This document shows positions 35,976 to 45,902 of a stretch of DNA of 64,000 bases, one piece after another. Source of the stretch: Bradyrhizobium niftali (GTDB lineage Bacteria > Pseudomonadota > Alphaproteobacteria > Rhizobiales > Xanthobacteraceae); assembly GCF_004571025.1 (NCBI RefSeq), contig NZ_SPQT01000005.1:124001-188000 (forward strand). The letters are read 5' to 3'. The first letter of the stretch is position 1. The number at the start of each line of letters is the position of its first letter. The notes beneath the pieces were generated by a model. The model was not told the DNA's origin, made no database searches, and was given only the letters and a program-made list of their open reading frames with translations. A program made the position numbers and the translations under genes.

Positions 35976-36738
35976 GCATCAGCATCCCGCCATTCACATG
36001 GACGACCTGCCCGGTCATGTAGGAGGCCGCGGGGCTGGCCAGGAACACCGCTAGGCCTGCGATATCCTCCGGCAATCCAACCCGGCCCAGCGGAATTCGG
36101 CCACTGTGGCGCGCTTCGGTCTCCTCCCGCGGACGCCCGTGCATGGGTGTATCGATGATTCCGGGTGCAATCGCGTTGACGTTGATCTTGAGCGGAGCAC
36201 ATTCATAAGCGAGCAGCTTTGTCACGTCGTGTACGATCGCCTTTGACAAGCAATAATCAGCGCCGCCAGCCTGGTAGTTGAAAACCGCGCCTTGAGATGA
36301 CAACGAGGACCCGACATTGACGATGCGGCCGCCCTTGCTCTTCATGAAGCGCTCGATCGCTTGCTTGGCACAGCGAAGCACCGCGACGGAGTTGATCTGT
36401 ATGGTCTTTTCGATTCTGTCGGCATTGCCGGTTAGAAGCGGCTGAGCCGATTTTATTCCAGCGTTGTTGATCAGGACATCGAGCCTGCCGAAGCGCTTGG
36501 CGATCTCATCAAGCACCCTGCCCACATCATCTTCTCGAGACACGTCCATGCTCATGGGCAGGATGCCATTGCCGTGCGGCAAGCGCGTCAGAATGTTCCG
36601 GAGATTTTCCACATTTACGTCGGTTGCCAGGACGTTCGCACCGCCTTGACGGAAAGCATTGGCAATGGCTGAGCCAATGCCCCCGCCCGCACCGGTCACG
36701 AGCACGGTCCTGTCTGCAACTGAGAACTGTTCAGTCAT
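35968..36738 (-). CDS. Short-chain dehydrogenase/reductase
   Basis: 256 residues from the ATG at 36738, which overlaps the kinase stop (ATGA); the frame is open 30 codons higher but that lies in the kinase gene. NAD(P) site VTGAGGGIGSAIANAF, structural motif NNAG, catalytic YCLSK. The last residues, VVHVNGGMLMHG, are typical of classical SDRs. Probably oxidises a polyol or sugar taken up by the operon's transporter. Confidence 0.9.
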   Translation of the reverse strand: MTEQFSVADRTVLVTGAGGGIGSAIANAFRQGGANVLATDVNVENLRNILTRLPHGNGILPMSMDVSREDDVGRVLDEIAKRFGRLDVLINNAGIKSAQPLLTGNADRIEKTIQINSVAVLRCAKQAIERFMKSKGGRIVNVGSSLSSQGAVFNYQAGGADYCLSKAIVHDVTKLLAYECAPLKINVNAIAPGIIDTPMHGRPREETEARHSGRIPLGRVGLPEDIAGLAVFLASPAASYMTGQVVHVNGGMLMHG

Positions 36739-37676
36739 TCCAACTCCAAGATCGTTTGAGAATTCAGAAATTCGTCGACGGCCCCACTGCTGGGCATCGA
36801 GCTCTGGGCCCCGCGTCGCGTCACACATAAGGCAGCAACCGCGAGCGCCTTTTTAATCGCTTCTCGTATCGGCAACCGGTGGGCAAGAGAGGCTGCGAAG
36901 GCTCCGTTAAAGGCATCGCCCGCGGCGGTCGTATCAACGACCTTCACAGGAAATGCCCTGAGCGCAAAAGACGCGCTGGCATCGGCGTAGTAGGCCCCCT
37001 GCGCACCAAGCGTGATCAGGGCAGCTCTCGGCCCGAGATCGAGAAGCTTTCCGGCCGCATGAGCTGCGCTGTCGAAGTCGTGCACCTCGACGCCGGTGAG
37101 CTCGAAAGCTTCCGTCTGGTTTGGAGTGAGGAAATCGACACTCCTCCACGCCGCCGCGGACAGGCCTGCCCTCACGGGGGCTGGATTGAAAATGAGATCG
37201 AATCCTTTGCTGCTCTTCATTGCAAACAGGTGATTGAGCGCGGGGACCGGCATGCCCATCTCGGCAACGACGATTGCGTCTCGCTCAATGAATTCGGCCG
37301 CCTTTTCGACCATGCTTGGTGTGACATTTGCATTGGCTCCCGGGTCTATGACAATGATGTTGGAGCCGTCGTCACCGACAAGGACGAGAGCAGAACCCGA
37401 TATCTCCCCTGGGCACACCGCTATGGCATCGAGACGGACACCTGCCTCACGCAGCGCTTGCAGCAAGGATCGACCGGCCTCGTCGTCGCCAAGCCGGGTG
37501 TAGAAGCTCGGCCGAAGGCCCAATCGAGCGGCGGCGACCGCCTGATTGGCGCCCTTGCCTCCCGCATTCCGTTTCAAGCTTCCCATCAAGCTTTCACCCG
37601 GCATTGGAATCCGCTCGACGTTGAAGCAGAGGTCGAGATTTGTCGTGCCGAAGAACATCAATGGTCTGGGGCTCAT
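36735..37676 (-). CDS. PfkB-family sugar kinase, ribokinase-like
   Basis: 313 residues from the ATG at 37676, which overlaps the permease stop (ATGA). PfkB signatures are NAGGKGANQAVAAARLG at the N-terminus and VVDTTAAGDAFNGAFAASL at the C-terminus with the catalytic aspartate. The GGKGANQA form is that of ribokinases. It phosphorylates a sugar imported by the same operon; which sugar is unknown. Confidence 0.9.
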   Translation of the reverse strand: MSPRPLMFFGTTNLDLCFNVERIPMPGESLMGSLKRNAGGKGANQAVAAARLGLRPSFYTRLGDDEAGRSLLQALREAGVRLDAIAVCPGEISGSALVLVGDDGSNIIVIDPGANANVTPSMVEKAAEFIERDAIVVAEMGMPVPALNHLFAMKSSKGFDLIFNPAPVRAGLSAAAWRSVDFLTPNQTEAFELTGVEVHDFDSAAHAAGKLLDLGPRAALITLGAQGAYYADASASFALRAFPVKVVDTTAAGDAFNGAFAASLAHRLPIREAIKKALAVAALCVTRRGAQSSMPSSGAVDEFLNSQTILELE

Positions 37677-38533
37677 TTCACGGCCCCGAAGGTAAGACCA
37701 CGTTCGAGATGACGCTGGCCAAGGATGATCAGGACAACCGGCACAATCATGGTCACCACCAGACCCGCAGCCATCACCGGATAGAACTGAACGCCCGGAT
37801 TGAGCAGCTTGAGCAGGGCGACGGTGACTGGTGCTTTCGTCGAACTGAGGATCAGGCCGAGCGCGAAGTTGTGCCACGCGAGCAGGAAGATAAGCAAAGA
37901 GGCGCCTATCAAGCCGGGCTTTAGAAGCGGAAGAACGATGTGCCACACAACCCGGAATGGCTTTGCGCCATCCATGGCGGCCGCCTCCTCAACGTCCTTT
38001 GGGATGTCCTCGATATATGAACGGCTCAGCCAAATGATCATTGGCAGCGTGACGACTTGATAGACCCAGATCATACCGAAATAGGTGTCATAAAGGCCAA
38101 TTGTCTGAAACACGCTGAACAGCGGTATGACGACAAGGAGAGCCGGCGCGAAGCGGAAGCCCAGAATGAAGAATGCGATGTCCTCCTTCATAGGGATATC
38201 ACGCCTCGCCAGGACGTAGCCTGCCGGTACCCCGGCAACGAGCGATACGAGCACCGCACCAAGCGAGATCACGACGCTATTGGTGACCGGAGTCAAGAAA
38301 TCAACCTTGATAGTGCCGTAGCTTGTTGCCCCGGCGTGGGCGGCATCGAACAAAACGCGGAAGTTTTCAAATGTTGGAGTGAAGATAAAGCGCGGCGGCC
38401 AGGTCATGACCTCGGCCTGCTGCTTCACCGACATCATCACGATCCAGACCAGCGGAAATGTCAGGATAAGCGTACAAGCAACAATCAGCAGATTAAGGAA
38501 CAAGCTTGCAGGCGTTGAGCGATTGAAACGCAT
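37673..38533 (-). CDS. Carbohydrate ABC transporter permease (MalG type)
   Basis: About 286 residues from the ATG at 38533, which follows the first permease's stop by 11 bases. Six hydrophobic segments and the EAAxxDGA-type coupling motif EEAAAMDGAKPFRVVWHIVLPL, the site that contacts the ATPase. Confidence 0.9.
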   Translation of the reverse strand: MRFNRSTPASLFLNLLIVACTLILTFPLVWIVMMSVKQQAEVMTWPPRFIFTPTFENFRVLFDAAHAGATSYGTIKVDFLTPVTNSVVISLGAVLVSLVAGVPAGYVLARRDIPMKEDIAFFILGFRFAPALLVVIPLFSVFQTIGLYDTYFGMIWVYQVVTLPMIIWLSRSYIEDIPKDVEEAAAMDGAKPFRVVWHIVLPLLKPGLIGASLLIFLLAWHNFALGLILSSTKAPVTVALLKLLNPGVQFYPVMAAGLVVTMIVPVVLIILGQRHLERGLTFGAVK

Positions 38534-38544
38534 GTCAGCCTCCT

Positions 38545-39513
38545 CTAGCTTACGCGCTGACGGACCAACCGCCACAATCTCACCATGGCAAAGGTCCCGA
38601 GAAGCACGATCATCCAATTGACAACCATGAGCGCGGCACCACGCCCGAAGGCGAGATTTTGAAAGGCCGTGATGTAGGCGCGAACCGAGAGCACGGAAGT
38701 ACTGTCACCCGGCCCCCCCTGGGTTGTTCCGAAGATGATATCAAACTGGTTGAGCGATTCGATCAGCCGAAATACCGCGGCGATCAGGATGTACGGCGCG
38801 ATGAGCGGAAGCTCGATATGGAGGAACGTTGCCCAACCCCGCGCGCCATTGACCCGCGCGGCTTCTCTGACCTCATCGTTGATGCCCTGCAACCCGGCGA
38901 AGATGATGAGCGCAAAAAATGGTGTGTAAGTCCATATGTCGATGAGTACCAGTGAGAACATCGCCGTGCTGGCATCCGAAATCCATGCGAACCGTCCGAT
39001 CCCAACGAGCGAAAGCAAATAGTTCAAGATCCCAATCTGCGGATCCATCATTGTGGTCCACATCAAGGCGACGCTCATTGGCGGCAGAACCAGGGGAAGG
39101 AGAATGACGGGCCGCATCAGCCTGGCAAGGAACACCCCACTTGCGAACAATTTGGCGATCGCAAGCCCAAAGAACGCTTCGGCGAGCACGGCGGAGCAGG
39201 CATACGCCATAGTCGCCCGCACGCTATTCCAGAAATCTTGGGTCTTGATTGCCACTTCATAGTTGGTGAATCCAATGAAGCGAACCACAGGACGGCTTAA
39301 CTTGAGATCGGTGAGTGATTGAACGACCCCATAGAAAAACAGAAAAAGAAATCCAAGGAGGATGATGATTGCGGGAGCAATCGCAGCAAGGCTCCACCAG
39401 TCAAGAGCATTCTGCTCGGCCTTTTGCACCTGCTCGTTTTTGGACGAGGCCAGCTGGTCGACCGATGATTGTAGCGTCACGATTGCGTCGATGCCTTGAA
39501 GGTCCATCGCCAC
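38545..39513 (-). CDS. Carbohydrate ABC transporter permease (MalF type)
   Basis: 322 residues with six main hydrophobic segments and the coupling motif REAARVNGARGWATFLHIELPL. A hydrophilic leader of about 40 residues precedes the first membrane helix. Partner of the MalG-type permease. Confidence 0.9.
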   Translation of the reverse strand: MAMDLQGIDAIVTLQSSVDQLASSKNEQVQKAEQNALDWWSLAAIAPAIIILLGFLFLFFYGVVQSLTDLKLSRPVVRFIGFTNYEVAIKTQDFWNSVRATMAYACSAVLAEAFFGLAIAKLFASGVFLARLMRPVILLPLVLPPMSVALMWTTMMDPQIGILNYLLSLVGIGRFAWISDASTAMFSLVLIDIWTYTPFFALIIFAGLQGINDEVREAARVNGARGWATFLHIELPLIAPYILIAAVFRLIESLNQFDIIFGTTQGGPGDSTSVLSVRAYITAFQNLAFGRGAALMVVNWMIVLLGTFAMVRLWRLVRQRVS

Positions 39514-39578
39514 TTCTCAAAAGATACTCGGGCCTGGTGGGGCGGCAAACCCCTTATGCCGCCCCCCCCTCAACCGCC

Positions 39579-40964
39579 TTACATGGAGGAGCGGATCTCG
39601 GAGGCGAGGTCGGTCAAAGTCGCCTTCACGTCCGCGCCGTTGACCATTTTCTGCATGGCGACTGCCCAGGCGTTCATTGCCTCGGCAAATCCTGCGCGCG
39701 GCGTAAAGGCCAATGCAGCCCTGTCCTGCACGATTTTGAAGGTATCCACGAAGTTCGTGAATTCCGGTTTAGTCGCGTAGTCGAGCCAAACCTTGTCGCT
39801 CCAGGTCGAGGCGCGCGGAGAGTTGACGAGCTTCCCTGCGACGGCACCCTTGAGCTCGACCTGCTTTGACGTCGCCCACTGGATGAACAGCCAGGCTGCT
39901 CCCTTTTTCTGAGAGGCCGCATTCATGGCCAGGGACCAGATCCAGATGTTCGATTCGAAATTCTTGCCGTTCGGAGCTCGCAGAGGGGGAGCGAATGCGA
40001 TCTTGCCCGAAGCGGGCTTGCCGGCGACATCGTTCCAGAACCCGAACATGTTGGAATCGATCGCCATCGCTGTCCGACCCGAATTGATGCCATCGACCAC
40101 CTGATACCAGTTGTCATTGACAAAGGATGGAGCAGCGCACTTCTTGATCATCTCCACATAGTCGTGGTGGAAGGCGACGGACTCGGGCGAATCGAGACCA
40201 GTTTCTAATTTGCCGTCCTTGACGACGAAGTCGTGCACACCGTAAGACTTGGCAATCGAGATGGCGGCCGTGTGGATGCTGCTCCAAAAGCGGACTCCCC
40301 GCACGCCCAGGGGTGTGATCGCCGGATCCGCAGATTTCAGCTTCTCGCAAGCCGCGGACATTTCCGGCGGGGTTGTCGGAACCTTGATACCGTGCTTGTC
40401 CAGAATGTCCTTACGGTAGAATAATTGGATGTTTTCGAACCCGTGCGGGATAGCCCACACCTGACCCCGGCCCGCTTCGATTTGCTCGCCATCGACTTGC
40501 CACGTCAGCGCGTCACGCAATGCGGGGAAGAAGTCCTTGTAGTCATAGCTTGCCGAGGTGAGCTTTGGGTTGTTCAGATAGCGGTCGAGCGGCTCGAGTA
40601 GTTGACCGGGCGCGAGATCCCAAGCCGGCTGAATCCCCGTGCCGACGACGTCCCACGAGGCCGACTTCGTGCTCAGCTGGATTGTCAGCTTATTCCAGTA
40701 GGCGTCGTCCGGATAAAGCTCGGGCGTCACTTTGATGCCTGTCAACTTCTCGAACTCAGGCAGCTGTGCTGCAACGGCGTCAGCATATGGATGGATGTCG
40801 TAAGCCCACACGATCGAAGAGCCCTCGAACTGGCGCCAGTTGATATCCTCCACTTTGGCCTGGACGAAAGATGCGGCCGCACCGGCCAAGAGCGTTGAGC
40901 AAATCAGAGCGGTTTTGACAAAATGAGCCGAATGGCCGCGCAAAGCGGCTGGCGTCCTTGGCAT
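39579..40964 (-). CDS. Carbohydrate ABC transporter substrate-binding protein
   Basis: 461 residues from the ATG at 40964, which has AGGAGGG at ideal spacing. A signal peptide of about 30 residues (ALICSTLLAGAAASFVQA) is followed by a family 1 solute-binding fold (EFEKLTGIKVTPELYPDD, later AAWLFIQWATS). Periplasmic. First gene of the operon, with a TTGGGTA direct repeat about 120 bases upstream. Confidence 0.92.
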   Translation of the reverse strand: MPRTPAALRGHSAHFVKTALICSTLLAGAAASFVQAKVEDINWRQFEGSSIVWAYDIHPYADAVAAQLPEFEKLTGIKVTPELYPDDAYWNKLTIQLSTKSASWDVVGTGIQPAWDLAPGQLLEPLDRYLNNPKLTSASYDYKDFFPALRDALTWQVDGEQIEAGRGQVWAIPHGFENIQLFYRKDILDKHGIKVPTTPPEMSAACEKLKSADPAITPLGVRGVRFWSSIHTAAISIAKSYGVHDFVVKDGKLETGLDSPESVAFHHDYVEMIKKCAAPSFVNDNWYQVVDGINSGRTAMAIDSNMFGFWNDVAGKPASGKIAFAPPLRAPNGKNFESNIWIWSLAMNAASQKKGAAWLFIQWATSKQVELKGAVAGKLVNSPRASTWSDKVWLDYATKPEFTNFVDTFKIVQDRAALAFTPRAGFAEAMNAWAVAMQKMVNGADVKATLTDLASEIRSSM

Positions 40965-41081
40965 TAGTCCCTCCTCTGGGCTCATTGGCCCGCAATTCAC
41001 GTGCCCCTCCTCTTCCAGGGCCGCGAGTGTTGGGAACGCTAACCGCCATTTTCCGCCCATATGCACCCATTCAGATCGAAG

Positions 41082-41098
41082 TTGGGTAACATTGGGTA
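41082..41098. promoter_or_regulatory. TTGGGTA direct repeat upstream of the carbohydrate ABC operon
   Basis: Two perfect TTGGGTA copies at ten-base spacing, the clearest of the five sites. Confidence 0.68.
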
Positions 41099-42825
41099 AG
41101 TCGAGAAAGCAGCATCACAGGACGCCATGGTGGGAGATGATCAATGCAGGCGCATGTTCAGGCCCCGCGAAGCCAGCTCCGAAGGGGCGATCCTGGCCAA
41201 CTGCTCGCGCTTTTGCATCAGTAGCTGGTTCAAATGCTCTATTGATCCCGCCGCTCGTCACAGACGCGTCTTGAGTGGCTGCCTCAATAGAGACGACAAC
41301 TCGCTGCAGAATAACGACACATTGTCGCAACCTTTCGCAATCTCCCATCGCACCGACGATCTGGTCTCTCGACTGGCCGAACGGCGGTGCGATAAGCGCT
41401 GCGCCCGCAGCGTGGGGAAGTGTCTGATCTGCTTTCCTCGAAGCAACAGCTGGTGCAGGACGGTGAGGTTTTCTGCCCAATCAGCGACAGCACCTTCTTC
41501 GAATTTCTAACGGGACGCGCTCACGCCCTGCACATTCATGCTGCGCTGCATGCGGCGTTCCGATGGGACAAGGCGCGGCGCTTCACCAGCGATGTTATGG
41601 CAACAGACACAGGATCAAGAGGTTTCTCACCGCTATCTAGCCAGTTTTCCGTTCGCATCCTTGCGTGCTGCCAAGCAGCTCAATGACCATGCCGCACGCG
41701 CGAACATGACACCGTTTACCGCCCAGGAAATCAAGGCAACGACCGCACGGTGCGATGCGCTCGAAGGGCGCTCCGGAAAAGAAATGCACACGAATATGGC
41801 TGGGCCTCGGTAGCTCTCAAAACTCCCAAGCCCAACTTCGCGCAGATTGGAAAAGCCGCATCCTTTGACCATTGGCGGCCACGGTAGCATAGCAAAAGAC
41901 AACTACGCGCCTGGGGCGGCGCGGCGCCGCGCAACACGAGCATGGCTGGCGCGCGCGACCATCTGGATAGCGATAAGGATGGCCGCGTTCTCCATGCTCG
42001 AGATTGGATGAGCGTTGTTTTCACTATAAACGGCCAAGTCCACCTCGACGCCAAACCCAGGGACAGCAACGGTCTGACGCAACTTTCTGATGCCAGTCAC
42101 AGTTCGAGAGCAGATGAAGCACTCGCCGTCATATAAAATTCGGAATGGGATTCGTTGCTCGCGCATCATCACCGGCCTTGATAACTCATCGGAACTTTGG
42201 ACGCCCGCGCTGCGTTCGCGCCTCGATATCATCGCTACACGTCGCGCGAAAACATCATCGCTCTCACGATATTAGCGCGATTCGCGCGCTATGATCGTTT
42301 GGTCAGCAGCCTCACATTGCAGGATTTCAGCAGATTAGCCTGTAGTTTTGTCCAATTCAGCCCCGTCCGGAGGCTTTGTCATTGACGAAGCTTCTCTCAT
42401 ACCATTCGGCTCTCCTAACATGTCGTCGGAGCAACCGGTCCTTCCACGAGTCTTACCAAGCCACGCCCAACGTCGCAGCCGGAGGCCACTGCGCCAACAG
42501 CAATTGCAGTAAATTGCTCTGAGCTGCAGATGCTGCTTCGGCGCGATATAGCCCTCGTGCCGGTGATCACATCCCGTGTCGGCCACCAGTTCTTTCCAAG
42601 TCGTTCGTCTGGCCTGCGGCTACATGGGACCATCGTGCAGTTAAAGCCGGGGAAGGACCTCCTCTCGCGAACTGGCGCACCGCTGAGTGCCGTCTAGTCG
42701 CGCGCGAGATCGCGCGCAACTACAAGCTGATCTAGCAGAAATACGACCGATCATGCCCCTCAAACGCCGCAGAACGTCCTGGTTGCAATGTTAGCATCCC
42801 TCGCCGATCGGCTGGGGGAACAAGC
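41099..42825. other. Gene-poor stretch, probably decayed DNA
   Basis: About 1.7 kb with only short frames on both strands. One plus-strand frame at 41420-41570 (LVQDGEVFCPISDSTFFEFL) and a minus-strand one at 41903-42232 have protein-like composition but match nothing I know. This is where the catabolic genes give way to symbiosis-type DNA. Confidence 0.45.
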
Positions 42826-43089
42826 ATGGTTAAAGCATTTCGCAATACTGTCATGGCACTCACTTTTGTCGTCGTCGCCGGCAGTAACATAATTTGGAGT
42901 TTGCTGGATGACTACGTCGCCTGCGGCCTAGCGGTAGCCGCTTCAGTCACCGCCGGCTTTTGCGCCGAGCGCGCCTTCGTCAAACGGTCCCATCGCGAAA
43001 TGATCCGTCAACACGGCGCAGACTGGCAGCTTGGTAGCGAGCGCATAGAGTCTGGCGGACCAACTAGGACGGCGAAGGCAGAGAAATGA
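42826..43089 (+). CDS. Small membrane protein, hypothetical
   Basis: 87 residues with GGGGGAAC before the ATG. Two hydrophobic segments (about 8-25 and 30-45) and a charged tail. Its stop overlaps the next small gene's ATG (ATGA), which supports real translation. Function unknown. Confidence 0.45.
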   Translation: MVKAFRNTVMALTFVVVAGSNIIWSLLDDYVACGLAVAASVTAGFCAERAFVKRSHREMIRQHGADWQLGSERIESGGPTRTAKAEK

Positions 43090-43316
43090 CAATCGACCGG
43101 AACATCGAGAGCGGCACGAAGCGTGAGGCGCCCAAGCTGGAGGTGCTCGATTGCCAAATCCCGTCGCGACAGTTGCTAGCCCATGCATCGGCTATCGAGG
43201 CATTGCGCACCTGGTACGCCATGCAGTCAACCGTCAATACGGTCGCGCTCTACGACGCCGCAGCAGCGCTGTTCGGCTCGGATTTCGACCGGGCCGAATA
43301 CCACGAGGTCGAGTGA
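43086..43316 (+). CDS. Small hypothetical protein, coupled to the membrane protein gene
   Basis: 76 residues, soluble, not recognised. It overlaps the preceding gene by four bases. A further 27-codon frame starts at a GTG overlapping its stop (43313-43396), so there may be three coupled small genes. Confidence 0.42.
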   Translation: MTIDRNIESGTKREAPKLEVLDCQIPSRQLLAHASAIEALRTWYAMQSTVNTVALYDAAAALFGSDFDRAEYHEVE

Positions 43317-43529
43317 ATATATCTGATCTCGACGCGCTTGCAGTTCGGAAAGCGCGGGCCGAAGTCCAGATTATCTTACGCCGACGGAACGGGTGAAAGC
43401 TTCTAATTCGATTCCTGCCGTTACGTCGCGAGGCGGCCACTATAAGTCCCTGCCTCACAATAGAAGAGGCAGGCGATCAGCCTGAGATTATTTAATGGCG
43501 CCCTTAAGGGGAGGTCGCTCGATCGAGAC

Positions 43530-44124
43530 AACATTCTGTCAGCTCGACCGGCGGTTAGACAAAGATTCAGGATATCGTAGAGATCGCGCGGGCGCGTTCG
43601 CTCGGCCAAAGCGCTGAGGTTTACGCGAACGCCTCAAGTAGTCGTAGGCCAGGACCTCGATGCCGTCTTCAAGCATGTCGGAATAAGGGTGAAAGATATC
43701 GACGGGCACCGGCGGCAAGAGGATGCGTTCGTCAGCCGTCAAACCAAGTTAATTTCGCGGAAGTGGACGGGTCGTGAAACGGGCCCCTTGTAGCTGATCT
43801 TGCTTTGACATGAGAGCTTGCCGCGCGGATTTTGGAAGAGTTCGAATTCTTGCTGATCCACCGGGACCACGATGCCGCTTTCGTCATAGACCCAGGCGCC
43901 ACCTCCGCGAACACCCGCTTTAAAGCCAGATCCTCGGAAAAGCGATAGGTTCCGACTAAGCATGTTTTCAGACAGGTACCGCCCTTGAAGACCTAGCCTT
44001 CGGCGAGTTCCTCATGCGCGCGGACGCCGGCGATAGATCAGCCGAGAACGCAGTCCTTTTCGACAACATGCGGAACGAGCGAGGTCTGTCCTGCGACAGC
44101 AAGAATTGCGCGCTTGCCGATCAA
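43530..44124 (-). pseudogene. AbiEii/AbiGii nucleotidyltransferase toxin, inactivated
   Basis: Family sequence can be followed on the minus strand: HVVEKDCVLG then a stop where Trp is expected, AGVRAHEELAEG then another stop where Trp is expected, VFKGGTCLKTCLVGTYRFSEDLA (the nucleotidyltransferase core begins GGT), a frameshift, VYDESGIVVPVDQQEFELFQNPRG, another shift, LTADERILLPPVPVDIFHPY, EDGIEVLAYDYL, and finally ALAERTRPRDLYDIL in a third frame. At least two nonsense and two or three frameshift lesions. It was the toxin of a type IV (AbiE) toxin-antitoxin system. Confidence 0.82.
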
Positions 44125-44420
44125 TGTCTGCCTCCGCGAACCCAGGTCGACGGAATGAAGAGCCGCCATCTTGAGACGAGGCGCGAATAATCCAGCGTGG
44201 GATCAAGCTTCGCATTTCCTGCCGTGCGCCGTGTGGGCACAGTTCGGCAAGTGATACGCCGTCCGAACGTCGCTACGCAAGAAAGCCAAGTTGCTTGAAC
44301 ACGACGCCGTTGCCGAGCCGCTCACCATGTTCATGAGTGTTTGATCATTGCGATCGATCCGCTTGATATAGGTACTCACGCGGATCAGACACCCGCTGAA
44401 TGCCGCCGCCCAGTGCGGCA
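44119..44420 (-). pseudogene. AbiEi antitoxin C-terminal remnant
   Basis: GERLGNGVVFKQLGFLA followed by a stop, and KLDPTLDYSRLVSRWRLFIP to the end, are the C-terminal signature of AbiEi antitoxins. It overlaps the AbiEii start as in intact pairs. GGGIQRVSDPREYL just upstream belongs to the same domain, with a stop codon inside. The N-terminal half is not recognisable. Confidence 0.7.
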
Positions 44421-44721
44421 CATCGATGAGCGATCCGAAGACCCCTTATGCCTTTGACTCAAATGGACTTCTCGCGACCATGTCCAGCGAGTATTGTGGT
44501 CGTCCGATTTGAACAGATGGCGGTAGAGGTCCTTGACCCAAAGACTGCTATGGCCGCCAAAGTTTCGAACTGCTTTTAGTTCAGGCCGGCCTCGATCCAG
44601 CAGGATACCGCGAATTGCGGCAAGGCGTGCCACATAAAGCGCAATCCGGCATCTTGCGCGTTTTTCGACCGAAGTGTGGCGATCGGGCAGGCCTATTTTG
44701 CTCGCCGAATTCTCTGAGTGC

Positions 44722-44739
44722 GTCAGCTTGTCGACAGCT
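44722..44739 (+). promoter_or_regulatory. tts box (TtsI-binding site)
   Basis: GTCAGCTTGTCGACAGCT matches the rhizobial tts-box core GTCAGCTTNNCGAAAGCT closely and lies 44 bases before the effector-like gene at 44784. TtsI activates type III secretion genes in response to flavonoid/NodD signalling. Confidence 0.8.
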
Positions 44740-44783
44740 GGTCCTAATAGAGCGAGAGCGACACACTCAAACCGCGGGCGGAA

Positions 44784-45902
44784 ATGGACCCATTTAACAC
44801 CATCAACCCATTCGACCCAGAGTTCGCTGCTTACAGCGCCGCGGTGCCGCAAGCGCAACAGCAGCAAGCGGATTTTGAGCCGTACTTGTATGAGGTGCCG
44901 CAAGTTGGCACCTCTGCGATCGCGGAGGATCCTGTTTCTGCTGATCCCTATTATCCTCATCTCTCGGAAGAGGGCCTTAGACTCGCCGAGACCTTCGGAC
45001 TTGAGCACCAGAGGGCCCACGGTTCTCATCCTGAACACGCAGTCACCGGACGCGAGGACGCCGCTACCCTGATGGGTGAGGACTACACCGGCCAGTTGAG
45101 GCCCGCGAAGAGGCAGAGGACACTAAGCCAGGAGCAACCCGATGCCATTGAGCACCAGCCCAGCGAGCCTACCAATTCAGCCGCTCGCGAGCTGATTGAA
45201 GAGGCCGGCACACCGTTTCGAGCCAGCGGTCCGTTGATCCTTCCTGAGGAAGACTACGCTCAGGATCTGCTGTCGGCGATGCTGGAAAACGCCGGCTCAT
45301 CGTCGTCTCTAGAGCCAACCGAGCGTCATGACCACGCCGTGAATTCAGGAGCGGCCGTTCGTTCCTTCAACTCGTGGCAGGACGACCAGCGCACGTCAGG
45401 CGCGCATGAGGGTAGCAGCGTCCCGCCGAGCCAGGACACCCCACCCGCTCCTTTCATAGTTCATAAGGACCGCTTCACGGCGCTGTTCGTGCCCGCGGCG
45501 GCGATGAGGGGCGGGTCTCCACTCAATCTATCAGGCGCACCCATTTATTTCGGATCTCGACCGGAAAGCGTTTCGCAGCCGAGCGCACAGCCGGCGAATC
45601 GGTCCTCGCCAGCACCGCTTGCACAGACGATGGAGCAAGCCGCTCCGGCGTCCGTCAGAGCTGAGACGACGCCGGCCGCGGCCCGCGAGATTTACGCCGC
45701 ATCATTCGCCGTTCCTGAGGGCTTTTCGCACGGCACACAACCCGCCCCAATCACGATGATCTCGAGGCTCGGCCGCTGGGGCCTCTTGCCGGACGCAGCG
45801 CAGCCGATGAAGCAATACGACATTCGCGGCGAGCGTTACACGGCCCTCTTGGGGCCGGGAGGACCGAACGACGTTCGGCTCATCCACCATCCACAGATGT
45901 AG
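44784..45902 (+). CDS. Putative type III secreted effector with C-terminal repeat module and possible nuclear signal
   Basis: 372 residues, hydrophilic, rich in Ser, Pro, Ala and Glu, with no signal peptide or membrane segment. A basic cluster RPAKRQRTLS near 106-115 could be a nuclear localisation signal. EDYAQDLLSAMLENAGSSSS (about 152-171) and the C-terminal FSHGTQPAPITMISRLGRWG through QYDIRGERYTALLGP are both shared with the protein at 60418-60993. A tts box sits at promoter distance, which is the main evidence for it being an effector. No enzymatic domain recognised; host target unknown. Confidence 0.75.
   Translation: MDPFNTINPFDPEFAAYSAAVPQAQQQQADFEPYLYEVPQVGTSAIAEDPVSADPYYPHLSEEGLRLAETFGLEHQRAHGSHPEHAVTGREDAATLMGEDYTGQLRPAKRQRTLSQEQPDAIEHQPSEPTNSAARELIEEAGTPFRASGPLILPEEDYAQDLLSAMLENAGSSSSLEPTERHDHAVNSGAAVRSFNSWQDDQRTSGAHEGSSVPPSQDTPPAPFIVHKDRFTALFVPAAAMRGGSPLNLSGAPIYFGSRPESVSQPSAQPANRSSPAPLAQTMEQAAPASVRAETTPAAAREIYAASFAVPEGFSHGTQPAPITMISRLGRWGLLPDAAQPMKQYDIRGERYTALLGPGGPNDVRLIHHPQM

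Noticed and set aside
44385..45038. 217-codon minus-strand frame crossing the effector start
   Set aside because: Its upper half is antisense to the effector gene; the lower half overlaps AbiEi debris but is not in the frame that shows AbiEi sequence.
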